A DNA stretch of 64,000 nt from Amia ocellicauda. Its lineage: Eukaryota > Chordata > Actinopteri > Amiiformes > Amiidae. How positions within the stretch are numbered: the stretch's first letter is position 1; each line of letters opens with the position of its first letter. The notes beneath the pieces were generated by a model, which saw nothing but the letters and a program-made list of their open reading frames with translations, was not told the origin of the DNA and did not search any database. Below, in pieces: positions 11,401 through 26,141 of the stretch. Where the stretch lies: the NCBI RefSeq assembly GCF_036373705.1, contig NC_089867.1, positions 22,193,823 to 22,257,822 of the forward strand, in the 5' to 3' direction. The position numbers were made by a program, and so were the translations under genes.

Positions 11401-14400
11401 CTGTAAAGACGAGAGAAAGTGAGAGAGTTAGTGTCAGTGGAATTAAATCAGTGGGTCAGGTCTCAAAAGACTAACATTTATTAAAATGATTTTGAAATGA
11501 AATGATAATAGGGCTTCTCCATATGATTAAGACTGATGCCTATAGCTGTCACACCCCGGGTTTCCCTTTAAACTAGAAATGTCCGCCCATCTCCATCTAT
11601 TCAATCCTATTCAATTCAGCAGCCGCCCATCTCCCGCCCCGCCCCGCTAGACCCCGCCTCCATTCGAGACTCTGCGGCCGCAGTTACCTTTGTCCAAGTC
11701 AATCACTTTGGGGGGCGGGAGCTTGGCCAGTTCGGCCTTTTCCTTCATGATGTTATTCTTGTAGTCTAGAGCAGCGAGAGAAAGAGATAATTTACAAACA
11801 CACACAGGACAATAGTCACTAACAACATGTCTGTGATGTCTGGCTGCATGAAGCCTAGAAAATGAAGAGCAAAGCATCAATCCACTCCTTACACTGCCAC
11901 CTCATTGGCCCGGCCGCAGCAGTGCCCCAGCCCACAGCTAGCGATGGCACAGGCGAGATAGTAGACAGTCCAGCCTATAGGATATATGTCTTACCCAGCC
12001 GGATCTCCTCATGATTGCAGATCTTCATCTCTGTAGCGTCCACCTCAAACTCACTGGCCATCGCTTGGCGCCTGCAGGTATATTACGGTTATTATCATTA
12101 TCATTGTCATATTTCTTTTTAAAAGCACATATTTGTGAGCGTGGTGGCACCTTTTGTGTCATTTCTACTCCTTTCTCTGTACACTGCCCTCTATTACCAG
12201 GACGTTTTAAGGTTCTTGATATGGGGCCTACTGTGAGAGGGATTCAACAAACAGCCTGCGCATGCCTGAACAAAAGTGGAAATGGGAAACGCCAGCCCTT
12301 AATAAAATCCAGTTTGAGCTGGCCTTGTAAAAGGGTGAAATACAGAAAGGTCTCACTGTGCTAAAACAGAGAACCCTTAAATTCCATGATTTCTTGGACG
12401 CCGGTGTCCATGCACTTAGGTTAGAATATTCTGGAGAAGGCACTTGTCTTGTTTGAGCGAAGAGGCTATATGAAATATATTGATCCCAGCTGTGCTGCAG
12501 TAGTTCCAGAGGAGAATCTGGAGATTCCATAACATGGATTGTTTTGGAATGATAATATTCTCTCATAAAAAGACACAACAGAAGCCTGGAGCAGATCCAT
12601 CAGCGACATTTTCAGCTAAACAAGTAGAAGAGATGTTATTTCTGGAATCTGACAGAGGATATTGTCATCAGACGAGAAGTCTTTGGTGATGATCCCCACA
12701 GGATTCTTAAGACATTATTTCTTTCATTATAATATTTGCACATCGTGGTAGATTGCCAGGATTTATATTTTTGCATAAATGAGGCGTTGCATTCGGAGCT
12801 GAAACGGTCAAAGTGAAACTAGAATACAGGAAATCAGAGAAACTGTATCATGGTTAATACTGTGGTCGCTAAATCCATGCAGCAGTTACACCGGCCCGGG
12901 AGTGGCTCAGTGACGGAGAAGTAAGGAGAGACCCTCACCTCTCTGACTGGCGCAGGTCATATTCCAGTCCTGAAAAGGGACACGGAGAGGCACATATGTA
13001 AGAATGATTCAAACACAGATACACAGACAGATACAAAGACAGAGATCTACAAAATCACACACGCCCTCAGTAACAATTAATTTCACACACGCTCTATATT
13101 TGTTTGCCGGACACGGAGATACACAGACGCACCTCTCTTTCTGCGTCGTCGGGTCAGCAGGATGATCGCGGTGGCAATAAGGGCTAGGAGGAGCAACGTT
13201 GCCAGGATGTAGCCCAGCTGCTGCAGAAAGTGACTTCGACGCTCCGGCAGAATGACATTGATGACAGGCGGCAATTCCACAACATTGGACCCTGGGAAAG
13301 GTAAAGTATTTACAGGTCACACACCTGAACAGGGCAAGTTTATCTTCCATGACCCACAACATGGGACACACCAGTGGCAACTCTTGAGAGAACAAGTCTT
13401 AAGAGCCATTCACGCTTCTGTCTTCCTTTTGAAGAAGGAAAAATGTAATTGCAATTTGATCCTATTAGATTACTGTGTTGCTCTTACTCAATATGGTACA
13501 AAAAGTATATTATACGTGGTGTAAGAAGTGAAGAGTGGGGTTAATAGTTGAAGAATATCAGGAAACCAAGGGATGTTGACCTTCACAGATGTCTGAAATG
13601 AGATCGACTTGGGAATTAAGCAAGAAATGGCCTTTCCAATCAAACTGGGTTTTTTAGACCGTATTATAGGAAGCACATCCCACAAGTGTCAACGAAATTA
13701 CATGTCTGAGGTCGGTCTGCCGGTCTCTGTGATTGGAGCCCGCCGTGTGCATCATGAATAAAGAATCGCTCGTATCTGCATCTCCTGAGCAACAGTTTTC
13801 CTTTCTGTCAGTGATGTATTGGGGTTGTGTGGAGTTGAAAACCAGATCAGCTGGTTCTTTTCCCTTGTTTCCTACTCGTTATATCAGCGACTCTTATTGT
13901 GGGGGGGCTAGCTGCAGAAGCGTGTCCAAAAGTTTTGCAGCTCCGAGATGAAATGAGTTCCAGACCTCAAGTCATGCAGTGATTTTTTCCTGGCACGAAA
14001 AAACAGCAGAGAGGCAGAGAAAGTGAGAGGGAGGGTGGGAGGCAGGATTGTTTTCAGCTTAGTCGAAAAAGACTGCATTTGCTATTTCTGTCCGCCTCCT
14101 CCTTCCCTTCCAAAAGGTTAAAAAAAAAAACAGCACAAAATATATCCACAAACCCCCCCCCGCTCCCTCTAACCTACTCTTCTCCCCTCTCTTTCTCCAA
14201 GTCCAAATCCAATACAAGCGAAACAACAGCTGTCAGGAAGTGATGCAATGGGCTTGGCTTGTGATGGCCGCACACATCAAACGTCGGCGATGGGCTCCTA
14301 ACGAGATGCAATGCCTATGGATTGAACACGCCGGAAAAACAAGCATATCAAGCGAAGAGGGAGAGGGAGAGACAGAGAGAGACAAAAGTGTGAAGGGATG

Positions 14401-17400
14401 AGTGAGGATTTTTCAACCATTTGCATTCAATGATCTAATTATGTGGAGACGCAGAGAGCAGGTACCAGAATTGTACCAAATCAATCCATTTAACAGCCTG
14501 TGGTAAGTGCCAGGGCTCTGACACTGCTCACAATGGCTATACAGACAGAGAGGCAGTGGGTGTAAAATAACAGACAGAAAGACAGACAATCCTCTCCAAA
14601 AGCCCTCTGCTCTGACCTCCGCTTAAAGAGACAATCGGCTAACAGCACTGTTGTGAAGTGGATCTCAGTCACTGCCCCCTGCATTACTCAACAAAAACAT
14701 GCCTGTTGCGTAACCTTGTGTTTTGCAGACGGATGCTGCTGTAGGCGTGTTACAAATCTCAACACACATCCCCCCCGTCTCTCAAACACCCACCCGCCGT
14801 GAAACTGCGGTTTGGAGTAGACTGTAATAAAAGTATAGGGGACGAGTGGGATTACGCTGCTTTGAAGAGCACTCTCCCAGGAGTGTAATCAGCCCCCAGA
14901 GGCTGTCCAGACCACTGTCATTATGCTGTACCTGATATGTCAGCGCTTGTTCTCCCCCAGGCACAAAGAGCAGAAAAAACACACACACACACACACACAC
15001 ACAAAACACAAACTCCACACAAATCACAGAGTGGTCAGTAAGTCTTTGACACTGGCCAGTTCAGACACGCTCACACGCTCTGCTCTCTCCTGTTCTTTGC
15101 CAACTCATTCCCAGCACAGAGCAGAATAAAGGAGAGTGGGGGCCGGGGGCCATGCGAATGGTACTGGCCCAACTCATGTTTCCGCAGTATCCTGTGAACA
15201 GCAGTTTAATCTCCAATTACTCCTAAAATCCCTAGCACAGGCCACCAGTGGCTATTGACGGGTGTGGGGTTTTCACTACTTTCTCCACAAAATTAAATCA
15301 AGTTGAGGGTGTCAGGTGCCAGCTATGACAACAGTCTTACACAACTATGAAGGAGTCATCAAGGCCTACTCATCCCCAGATCACCAAAATAGAAGCAGGT
15401 GTGGAATCTGAGCTCTGACCTTGGTCTCATAGCACCACCGCAGGCCAACCACCGAAGGGCCTGACTCATGCGGCTGAAACACGCGACAAAACCCCACAGG
15501 ACAAACCCACGAGCCAAGAGACTCCGAGCCCAGAGGATCTGCTCATTCTCGGGAGCCCAAGGGAGGGTTTACACATGATGACGGTTACACGGCCGCTGTC
15601 ACTCTACTCACTTGTGCACTGGCCAGAGTGAGTCAGTGAGGAAGCAAGGAAGAGTGGAAAACTTAACTGGCCTATCTAGGTATCTAAAATATAGATATCT
15701 AAAAACAGAAAAAACGAATGTGTACGAGAACAGGCCATTCCTTCCACCAAAGCTCCCCTCTCCGCTAGACGTCTCATTGACCGGGCACGTCCTGTTTGAC
15801 TAGCAGGTGAGACGGACAACAAGGGCAGGCAGGTAGGCAGCAGAACAAGCAAACACAGTTGCCAGTATTGACCTCGCACCCCTGCTAGCCACCCTGCTGT
15901 GCCCTTTCATGTCTCACAGCTTGCCAGATGTTATCCAGATGCTGTTCAGTTCTACTTCCTGCTGATAACACACTAATGAGTGTGGGGGGGGGGGATACAA
16001 AGACACACAGAAAAGGAGAGAGAGAGAGAGAGGGGGAATAGATCCAGACAGACCCAGAGAAGGAGATGGAGAGAAACAAGATGGAAAGGAACAGAAGGAA
16101 TGGGTGTCTGTTCATTTTTATCTTTTGTTTTACAGTCTCTCATGCAACCTCCCTTTGCATCAATACAAATCCAGCTGTTTTCCCAGACTGTAAACATACT
16201 TTACATTGACCTTTTGTTGAGTCACTCATACTCTCCAAAAGCCACAACACAAATATTACTGTGATTAAAAATAACAATGCCTCTCACTCCGCCGGCTTTA
16301 TACGCAATCAAACTGCTGGCTCTCTCTATCCTGTTCTGATGTTATGAGCTATTATATTATTTATGGAATTCACTACCTCTGGCTGTTAGAGATAGGAATC
16401 CATATAATTTTTTTTTTTTAGCAAATGTGGAGAATCCTGATTCACTAACCACTAGGATAGTTTTCTCTGCTCCCCTTTCGTTTTCCATCAGGAATACTAT
16501 TCCTCAGCCACAAAGCAGAGGAAGGAAAATGACCTGAAAATGACCTTCCCACACCTTTGAAGCATCTTTGCCTTTGCATAGAGACGTTAGGATTCATAAA
16601 AAGTGAAGTGAATCCCCCCCCCGAGGGCGTGCTTGTTAGGAGAAGGCTTTTAGCAGCACAGCGGTAAGACAACAGGGCGTGCTGCCAAAATAACGGCTCC
16701 CTTTGGAGATACGTTTGCACAAAATGTCATTTGCGGAAGACACCGAAAAAGAACCTAAGCCTCCAACAAACCCAGAGAATCGCGTCATTTAAAGCCCTGC
16801 TGTAATCGGATGCCACCTCTCCTCCATCCCTCTCTCACACCCAGCAACAACCTGAGCGCCAAGCCTTGGCTACACGTTATATCACAGGTAGCAAATCTCA
16901 AAACAAAGCAAACAATTAAGGCTATCACCTGTATAAAACCCTGAAACAAACATGATATATATCCATTTGATAAAACAACTGGATTAACTGGATAAAATAT
17001 AAAATAAGATAAAATATTGAGACTGTTCTCTCAGACTCCTTCTCCCTCCCTTTCTCGGGCTGGACACGATAAAGTTTGTTTTCATTTCTTTCTGCCCCCC
17101 CAACCCTCCCGTCTCTCTCTCTGTTAATCTCACTATTCCCCTCTCTCTCTCTCCGATTCCTCAGAGCAAGGCTTGTGAACTTGCATAAACCGAGTTGTTG
17201 CCTAACTGTAGAAAAATGATAAACTCTTCCTGTGAAATAAGAACACTTCCCCAGAGAGCACTTGTGGTTTTTCAGCAGCAGGAACATTGTCTCTTCCCTC
17301 CCTCTCTCTTTTCTCTCTCTCCCTCCCTCTTTCTCTCTCTATCTCTCTCCCTCTAAGAGTTAGAATCAGAGGAAAGAGGAGGGAAAGAGGGACAGGAATA

Positions 17401-17511
17401 CATGGAAGGCTGGCATCAACATTACAGGTAGACTACTTCGAGATGTTTAAATAAGATTTAAAAAGAAAAAAGTTTAAAATGAATGTTCGCCTAAGGCAAC
17501 ACACTCCCCCT

Positions 17512-17543
<32 letters not shown>

Positions 17544-17823
17544 GGGACGTTGAACGGGGGGGTCTGTGTCTGGCTGCAGAAAAGCGCTGACTTTGCGGGA
17601 AGACATAAATAACAAAATACATAACTATAATCCTTTAATAACAACACAGGAACCCCAGACTCCCCCCCTCCTCTCCTCCTGCAATTGGATGAGTAACGAA
17701 AACACTTGGCATCTGGGACTAACAGAGAAAAGGAGAGAAGACCCGAATAGCTGCCAGAAAAAGATGGAGAGAGAGAGACCAACAAAGTGAGCGGAAACAA
17801 AAGAAATGCAAGGGAAAGAGAGA

Positions 17824-17878
<55 letters not shown>

Positions 17879-20800
17879 GTGTGTTTTGTTTGAAAGGAGA
17901 CTTATGTGGAAAGTTTGCAAGATATTGTATATATTTGTTTTTAACAAGAACTAAGATTCCCTTGAACTTGAGGTGGTTTCCCTGCAGATGAAAGCCTGTT
18001 TGTTTCTTCTCTTATTGTCTGTTTCTTTCCCCCGCTTCTCCTCACCTCAGCCCACTTCTTACATCTTTTCTCTGTGACAGTGGGTTTTTCTTCGATTGCT
18101 GTGGCTTGACTCTACGATCTAAGCCGATCATTATCCTACACAAACACACACAAACATTCGCAGTCTCTTAGATACAATGAAACTCTGGTATAATCAGATT
18201 GCTGTTGTGGTATTCCCCTGGTTTCAGTTGGTTAAAAATACACCAACTTGCAAATGTCTGAATGGCAGACTCTGCACAGCCTCCGTCTCCCTCTCCCTCT
18301 GTGGAAACATAAATATTTGTCCCTGTCAACCAAAAAAACCTCAGAGACTCACCAAAGCCAGTGCCAACCTGCATAAAACAAATATTCGGTCTTAGTTTTT
18401 CCCTTTCCTCTTAGCTTTCCACACACCTGGCTTATAAAGAACCGTCATGCTCTCAGTTTCCACCTCCACCGCTTTCTCTGTCACTTTAGGAGTTGTGCTC
18501 TTCAACACACCGAAGGGAAAAGCTGCTGTATTTCATTTAGAAGGTGTTCTAGTCAAGTCTCTCTTTTGCGGTGCTGGGACTCACCTGCTTCCTCACTGGG
18601 GAGGCTCCGGGGGGCCGCAGTAAGTTCAGGGGCGAGTGGGGGCTCCACGGTGAGCTGGTAGACCCTCCTCTCGTGGAGACCGCAGTAGTGGTGGTGGAGG
18701 TGGCAGGAGTAAATGCCATGGTCGGGGGGCTGCAGGTTGTAGATGCTGAGGGAGAAGTCGCCCAGGATGAAGGCATCCTCCGAGATGTTCATCTTGCGGC
18801 GTAGGAAGAGGGGCCCATAGTGCCGGCGCTCCCCGGACGCGTACATGTCCACCAGGCGGTCTGCGCGGTCGTGCCTGATCCCCGGGAGCTGCCGGTCCCA
18901 ATGCACCACCTGCTGCTCCTCCTCACTGTGCCCCTCTGTCCACACCGGCCTCCTGTTCACGCAGGGCAGGGCCACCGTGCTGCCCACCAGCACCACGAAC
19001 ACAGCCTTCTCCCCGTCCCAGAACTTCTTCTCTCTGCGGGCTGTGGGGAAAGGGGTGAGCGGAGAGAGATCAGAATTGACATATCATTATTTTCAAAATT
19101 CCCTGTAACTGACACAGTGGTGGTCCTGTTTTTTGATCCAAATATATGTATTTATATATTTTTTCTTCTTCACTGATTTTCATTGTACCCTGATTTAACA
19201 CGGTCCTCTGGAGCCAAAAAATCTCACCGCGTTACAGCTGAAACCGCGTTAAATCAAACTTGCTTTGGCCTCAAGCATTTCCAGTATTAGCAGTCAGCAA
19301 ATCATTTCTGTTAGAGCTGACACGGTGTATGCAGTAAGTATCTGTGTTCTATAATGGTTTAAACTGTATTCCTTTTATTTAATTACAACACTTATTTCAT
19401 AAGCTTACGTAATAGATACAGTGTTTTAACAACACCAGTACTAAACACGGCTAAATGCAACCATGTGGGCTCGGTTCCATCACACATCAATCGCTTGGCT
19501 TGCGTGTAATGCTTAGGGAATTGCAGAATTCACATAAAATATCAGAAAACACTTTTAATTACACATCCTTACAAAATGTTGTAAAAAAGTATTTTCGTAT
19601 TTTAGGAAATAGGAGCATGAAACACTTTGTCACTTAGTTAACTATGTTGTAGATTGTTAAGTAATATGGACTGTTAACTTTTAACTTAAAACAAAAAAAT
19701 AAATATAATGTTTTTATAATAAATTTTAAATGGCAAAAACTGAGATATTAGTGAATCCCAAAGTAGTGACTCCAACCTGCTCACTCCACAGTGACGCTAT
19801 GACGAGGATCATGGACAGACACATGGACAGAGAGAGGCGCAGAGAGGAGAGTGAGAGTGGCGGTCAATACTGGGAGCAGCCAGAGAGAGACGGGAACTGA
19901 ACGACAGGACTCTGAGACACAGAACAGGGGGACTGGGTGCAGTCAGACAGGGAGACACTTTCACCGGCACACAGGCGGGACAGTTGGCTCTTACCTGACT
20001 TGGTGACGTTCAGCTGCACTTTGATGGACTCGTACAGGTGGCAGTAGTGGTGGTGCAGATTACAAGAGTATATACCCTTGTCGCTCATGCCCACATCTGT
20101 CCAGACAGGAGAGAAAAGCACAGTGTGATGTGTGAGACTGGTCAGCATGTCCGTCAGTCAGTCGGTCGGTTTGCGAGTCAGTCAGCTCACCCTTGATGAC
20201 GAGGGAGAAGTTGCCGTCACTGAAGGCGGTGTTGTTGATGCTCACGCGGCCCTGGTTGTAGGCATTGTAGATGCGCTGGTCTCCGGTGGAGAACATGTCC
20301 AGGATACGCTCCACGTTGTACTCAGGCCCGTGGCGGTACAGGTCCCAGTGCACCACACGCTGCCGGTCCTTCAGCCGGTCCTGGATCCACACCATGCGCT
20401 GGCTCTGGCAATGGAGGACCGCCGTGGAGCCCGCGGGGGCGCTCATGTTGTGCACGGCCACCACCACACTCTCACCGTTGCTCTGCCCTGCCACTGAGAG
20501 ACACACACACACCTCCTGGGACAGAACTTCAACAGGGGGAGCCCCACATGTGTGATAGATTACTTGAATTCATACTGATACTCATTGCCTCCTTTCAGGC
20601 TCTTTTCCCAACATTTTGTTCTGATATTTTAGAGGCACTTCAATCAAAATGAATGGTCAATTATTATTTTTTACATCAGTGTTTGACTACACTGCATTTC
20701 TTGTTGAATTCATTAGTGTGTCTGTAAGGGGGTGTCCAGAGATGTAAACCTCAATGTGTGTGCAGGTATGTGAGGTATAGCTCGGGGTGCTGATAGCTGA

Positions 20801-23800
20801 GTACTTACCGTTTGTGAAGAAGAAGGTGGCTGGCACTAAAACACAAGCAGACATAGAGACACTGTGTCACTGCAACGCACTCTTTAAGAGATACACATGC
20901 TGGGGGGTGTAGTGTCACAAACAGTACTACACGGACGGCAAGGGCACTGTCACAATGCACTGTACAACACGCCTGCATCCATGCCAACATCTCCGCTGTC
21001 TGTAGCACATGACACCAGATTAAACTGTAGAATTTAAACAGGTCAAAGTATAATCAATCAATGTCTGTCTGAAGAAAAACTAAAGCCATCCTTCGTTGAT
21101 GTGACATAATGTGTCTTTCAATGCTCTCAAACAGAACTCATGACTGAACATCAGTCAGCCCTAACAAAGGAGTGAAGGTTTGAGGGCCTTACACACACAA
21201 CAAGTCCCAGCATGCACTGTTGTTCCTCGTTAGTGTATGGTTACAACCAATCTGCCTGTCACTTCACACAATGTGGCATTTTGATCAGAGAGAGGAAGAG
21301 AAATGAGGACAAAGAAAACAGAAGGTAAGAAGAGCAGAGGGTGAGTGAGGCAGAGAAGTGAGAGAAGGAGAGAAGCGAGTGATAGGGAGAGAAGTGAGTG
21401 AGCATCTGTTTAAATGCCTTATTATTCTCCTGTAAAAAGGATTTTGTCTTTTGTCCATATTGTTCTACATTTTCAGTATTTTTCACTTGATTCATCAGAG
21501 TCATTTAACATCCACCAACAAGTCTTCAAAAGCACTGTCAGTTGGGTGTGACAGCATCATGTCTAAGGGACACTTCTGTGCAGGCTGACATTCACACACA
21601 CACACACTACTTTCATCTGTAATTTGGTTTAGTCAAGTTAACAGTCTCTGGCAGTAAACACACACACTGGGCTCCATTCACTCATGTACTGTTATTGTTA
21701 ACCTCGATTCATTCAAATTCAATCAATCGATATGTCTCTCTTAATTTAATGTCCAGACAGCTGGAGAGAGAAATCAAAGATCAATTCCAGAGACTGATAT
21801 GGTCTGGAATCCCTTTGTTAACCACAGCAAAACTAGTACAGACAATTGGTGGTTGTCCTGTGACTATACTTCACTTTTAAGTGGTTTGTATCATGGTTTA
21901 CTGTACCTCTCAATGTTTTCACTTCTCTTTCACACATTTCCCTGTGTTGTTGCAATGGTAAACTACTTACACCAGGGGCTTCACTTCTGTAGCCGTTCAT
22001 TGCACATTTTGTAGACCCACAGTTCTTCATATCCTATACTTATACCTCTAATCCCTCGACTTCTCATAACCGTGTGTTTGTGTGTGTCTGTGCATATATT
22101 TGCCCACAAGGAAACTGAACAGAAATTATTATAATTGCATCTGTCCGGGGTCCTTGGTCACTTGATAGTAGTTCTGCAGCTGCTCGATCTTTAAATTATG
22201 GGGAAATTCTAGGCGTGGAACAAGAGGCCTTGTTTTTCTTGTTTTGTTACAAAAAAGAAATTCCTGTAATTTTCTCTTGAGTGATCCACGCGGACATACA
22301 ATAGCTGACTCAGGAATTCTGGGCTGACTTCAAGCCACAACAAATAGCATTGGAGTTGCTCAGGCGAATCACTGGTGCCGATCCGTTGTGTCAGATGACT
22401 CCAACTCTGAGCTGTAAAACATTGTGGCCACGAGCTGGCACAGTTCTGGCCAGTGCTGGGTCCAAAAGTTCCCACGGTCGGAAGATAAAGGTGAAATTAC
22501 ATGGCCATGGCCTGGTTAGATTGTAGTTACAGCCAGGCGGAGCACTGTGGAAACCTGAACAGGTTGATAATGTGGAAAAATCCCTGAAAGAGCAAACAAA
22601 CTGCAATGGACAGAAAAGGCATGGTAGTGTGAGAGTGACATAGACAGAGAAAGTGGGATGGAAGAGTCTCCTACTGACACCGGAGTGTGAGTGTGGTGGG
22701 TGGGGGTGAGACAGCGGACAGAAATGTGCAGGGAGCGATCGCATAGGTGTGTGTGGCCAGTCACACATGTCTGCTGTGTGTGTAGAAGCAAACATACACG
22801 AGCAACACTCATCCCGAGTTGTTTTGGAAGTCCTTGGGTTTTTAACCTTGGATGTCTGATGATTGAATGTGTGCTAACACCCCAGTGATGCATAGGTCAG
22901 TGTGCTGGGGCCCCTACACTATAAATTCTTACATGAGTCGAGCCAGCTCATGCAAGAATTTACAGTGTAGGGGCCCCAGCTGTAAATCTGCATTCAAGAA
23001 CATCACGGCTTCCTCTTTCCCCAAAAAAACACAATTAACAAAAATATATCCCTGCCTCACTTTCATCCTCACTCTTCTCTATCCCTTCCCTCTCTCCAAA
23101 TCCCCTTTTCCATCTCACCACCATTCCCCCAACACACTTCGGTCTCTGCTATCTACCTGTCTGCACCCCCTGCCTTCCCCCATTCCTTTCCATAGCCCTC
23201 CCCTCCTCCTTCCTGCCTTCCTCTGCTCCCTCCATCGTAGTAATGAGGATTCTGACGGCGGTAATAACAGGAATGGCCCGAATTGCCAACCGCATCCTAA
23301 CAGCGCCCCGCCACATAATGACTCATTCTGAATCAGTGCGCGCCACACGGAGAGGACCCCAAAAGTACAGCTAATCTGGACCCCGACCGGGATAAACAGG
23401 AGACTCATTCTTCTGGCACCCTTAACCAGTTCCTGTCTGATCCCCCCCTCCACTGCCTCACCACCACCCCCACTTCTAACTTCAAACATACGCTCGTAAA
23501 AAAAAAAAGTCTTAAACGTCAATATAAGAATACTAGCTGGTAATTAACATCTGGACACCATTCGGTTCCAGTATGGCTGAGGTCTGCTCTCGATAAAAGC
23601 CTGACTTTCTGAAAACATGTGAAGCATCAGCAAGCTGTCACTCTTGACACAAGCCAGTTTAAACAGGTTGGTAAACTTTCTGACACGTATTGCATTTGAC
23701 CGCACTTTCTGTCCAACTTGTAACCCGTAGACTGGTTTTGTTTGTTTGTTTTTTGTTGTTGTTTTATTTACTGTGACATATATCACTGTCAAATGTTTTT

Positions 23801-24985
23801 AATGGTCCTGTCTCTAAGTAAATACAATTTACTGATACATCCCAGAAACTGATAAAAGCCGAAAGTAGAACAGCTAGTTCTCTCTTTCACCTATACATTG
23901 CATCAAGGTTTGAGGTCGTTCAAATTAGTTTGGTTCCCTTTATCGTATTAAGCCTCTCTCCCAGTGATATTTGCTATAGGGTGTCATAGATAAACAATCC
24001 TCCTCTTAAAAATAACTGGCTCTTCGTAGATCCAATCTAGAGCAGAGGGAGGATGCCCGAGCTTCTGCAAAAGTAATTTGTCTGGACCGAGTCATCTGGG
24101 GATTTCTGTCATCAGCCAGTAAAGAATCCAAATCATTCTGCCAAAAGCCACAAGCCGAGAGACCACAGTGGAGTGGACAGGTGCCAATATGCCAGCCAGT
24201 GTTCAGCACTGCAGTGGCACTATTAGGGTTATCAGAGCAGTGATGTGCTGTAATGGCCCTGGGGCAGAACATCTCCATACCTATCTGCCGGTACTGAGCA
24301 GCATTGTGGGACTGGGCTCTGACTGGACAACTTCCTATTGATGACTCACCTATTTAACAAATTGTGTCCACAGATGAAACAGGGGTGAATCAGGGGGTGT
24401 ACTCATCTTTTTATTTATTTTTGCCAAATGAAGCATTATCATAGCCTTCCCTTCTCTTGACTCGCATCGACTAGAGAGCGCAAAATAATTAATCTTTTGC
24501 AGGCCCTACCCTTGAGTCCAAACTCACTTCATGGGCTTCTGAGCACCAGGAACTACAAGCATAGCAGTTTGTATCAGCGGGGCACCGCCACATGAATAGT
24601 TTCTGAATATGCCATCGGCTCATAATGCTCTTACTGGCATTGTGATGCACTTCGCTGTGGTTCTCCAAGCCTCCTTGCCCAACTTTACTGTTTCCATTAC
24701 TTTTTTCCTCCTGCAACTTTCACTGGGCCTTGTCCTTTTTTCTTTATTCTAACCAAATGAATTCTCTATAAAATGAGCTATTGTTAAGCCTTACAATACA
24801 ACCCCCCCCACCCAGTCCGCATGCCTGGTAGGTCCTACCACATACTGCTCTACACAACACTCCCTATTGATCCGCTTGCCAAGTGATGTCAGACTGTGAT
24901 CGGCCATGCCACGGCCAGTCCTGCTGTAATTGGCACTGCAGCTACATCCAGAACAAAACACTGATGAGATGAAAAGGGGATCAGG

Positions 24986-25057
<72 letters not shown>

Positions 25058-26086
25058 TTACACACTTAACTCTCCCGCACTGACAAGAGAGTTTTGAAGA
25101 AGTGGTAGTGTTATTAAAAAATGGTAGAATTCAAACTTCTATTAAGATCCTCATCATCATCATTATTGTACAGTCGACCCAGTTTCTTATACAAGATAAA
25201 ATATGACAAAATACAACATAATTGGATTTAACAAGGCATATCATTATACTCCGTAGTCCCCACTCTTTTCTTTTCCTGCTTCAGATCGTCTTCTAATTGG
25301 AGATAAATTAATTGCCAGTTATTGCCAATTTAGGCGCACCGCGCTGGCGAGTCTTCTAAACAAACGAGGTCTGCAGCAGGAACAGGATGCCCTTAGTTAC
25401 TCTAATTAAGGGGGCGATTATTTTCAGTGCCCTCGGGCTCACGATTAAATATAGAGTTGCTGTTTGCTTTAAAATAAATCTAATCCAAATGCAACGTTGT
25501 TATAAATAAAACAACACCAGACTGATATTTTCTATATTATAATATCGTAGCTACACACATAAAAACACATGTTTTACGTAATCTCCTGTAAAAAGAAAAG
25601 GGGGAAAAAAGTATCTTGAGGAATGTTAAACTGTTTTCTTAAGTGTAACCGTATGAGTACCAACACAGATTACGAATAAATATGGAAAATACATTAAAAC
25701 CATTTATCCATGTTAAAGTTAGTTAAAGTTAAGTTAGCAATAACAATAATACAAGCCAATCACAACATCAGATGCTTTTATTACCATGGTACTATATTAA
25801 TTATAATGGTTTTATTACTACTACTACTACTACTACTACAACTACAATATTACTAATACTGGTAGTGAAATTACACCAGTAAAACTAACACACTTGTAGT
25901 GGGTCTGTCTAACCAGTATAAATAATGAGTAAATCTCATCTCCCCTCAACGAAGTAACATCTAGCATAAGGATAATATTTATAATTTGCATGCAATACTT
26001 GCCCTCTGTGGTTAGTTCTAAGAAATGCATTACCATACCCCAATAATAAAAAAAACAATAACAATAGCAATACTACTACTACTACT

Positions 26087-26141
<55 letters not shown>

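Larger units (their letters stand above)
13292..18584 (-). other. mxra8: mxra8 intron 5
   Basis: A 5.3-kb intron with no recognisable exon or transposon. It is notable for many polypurine/polypyrimidine tracts of both orientations: GA at 16013-16031, CT-rich at 17099-17160 and 17290-17355, CT at 17519-17541 and GA at 17826-17874. There is also a CA run at 14979-15001. Confidence 0.7.

Noticed and set aside
17474..17947. 157-codon minus-strand frame rich in SLSLSL
   Set aside because: It is a translation of the CT/GA microsatellites inside mxra8 intron 5.
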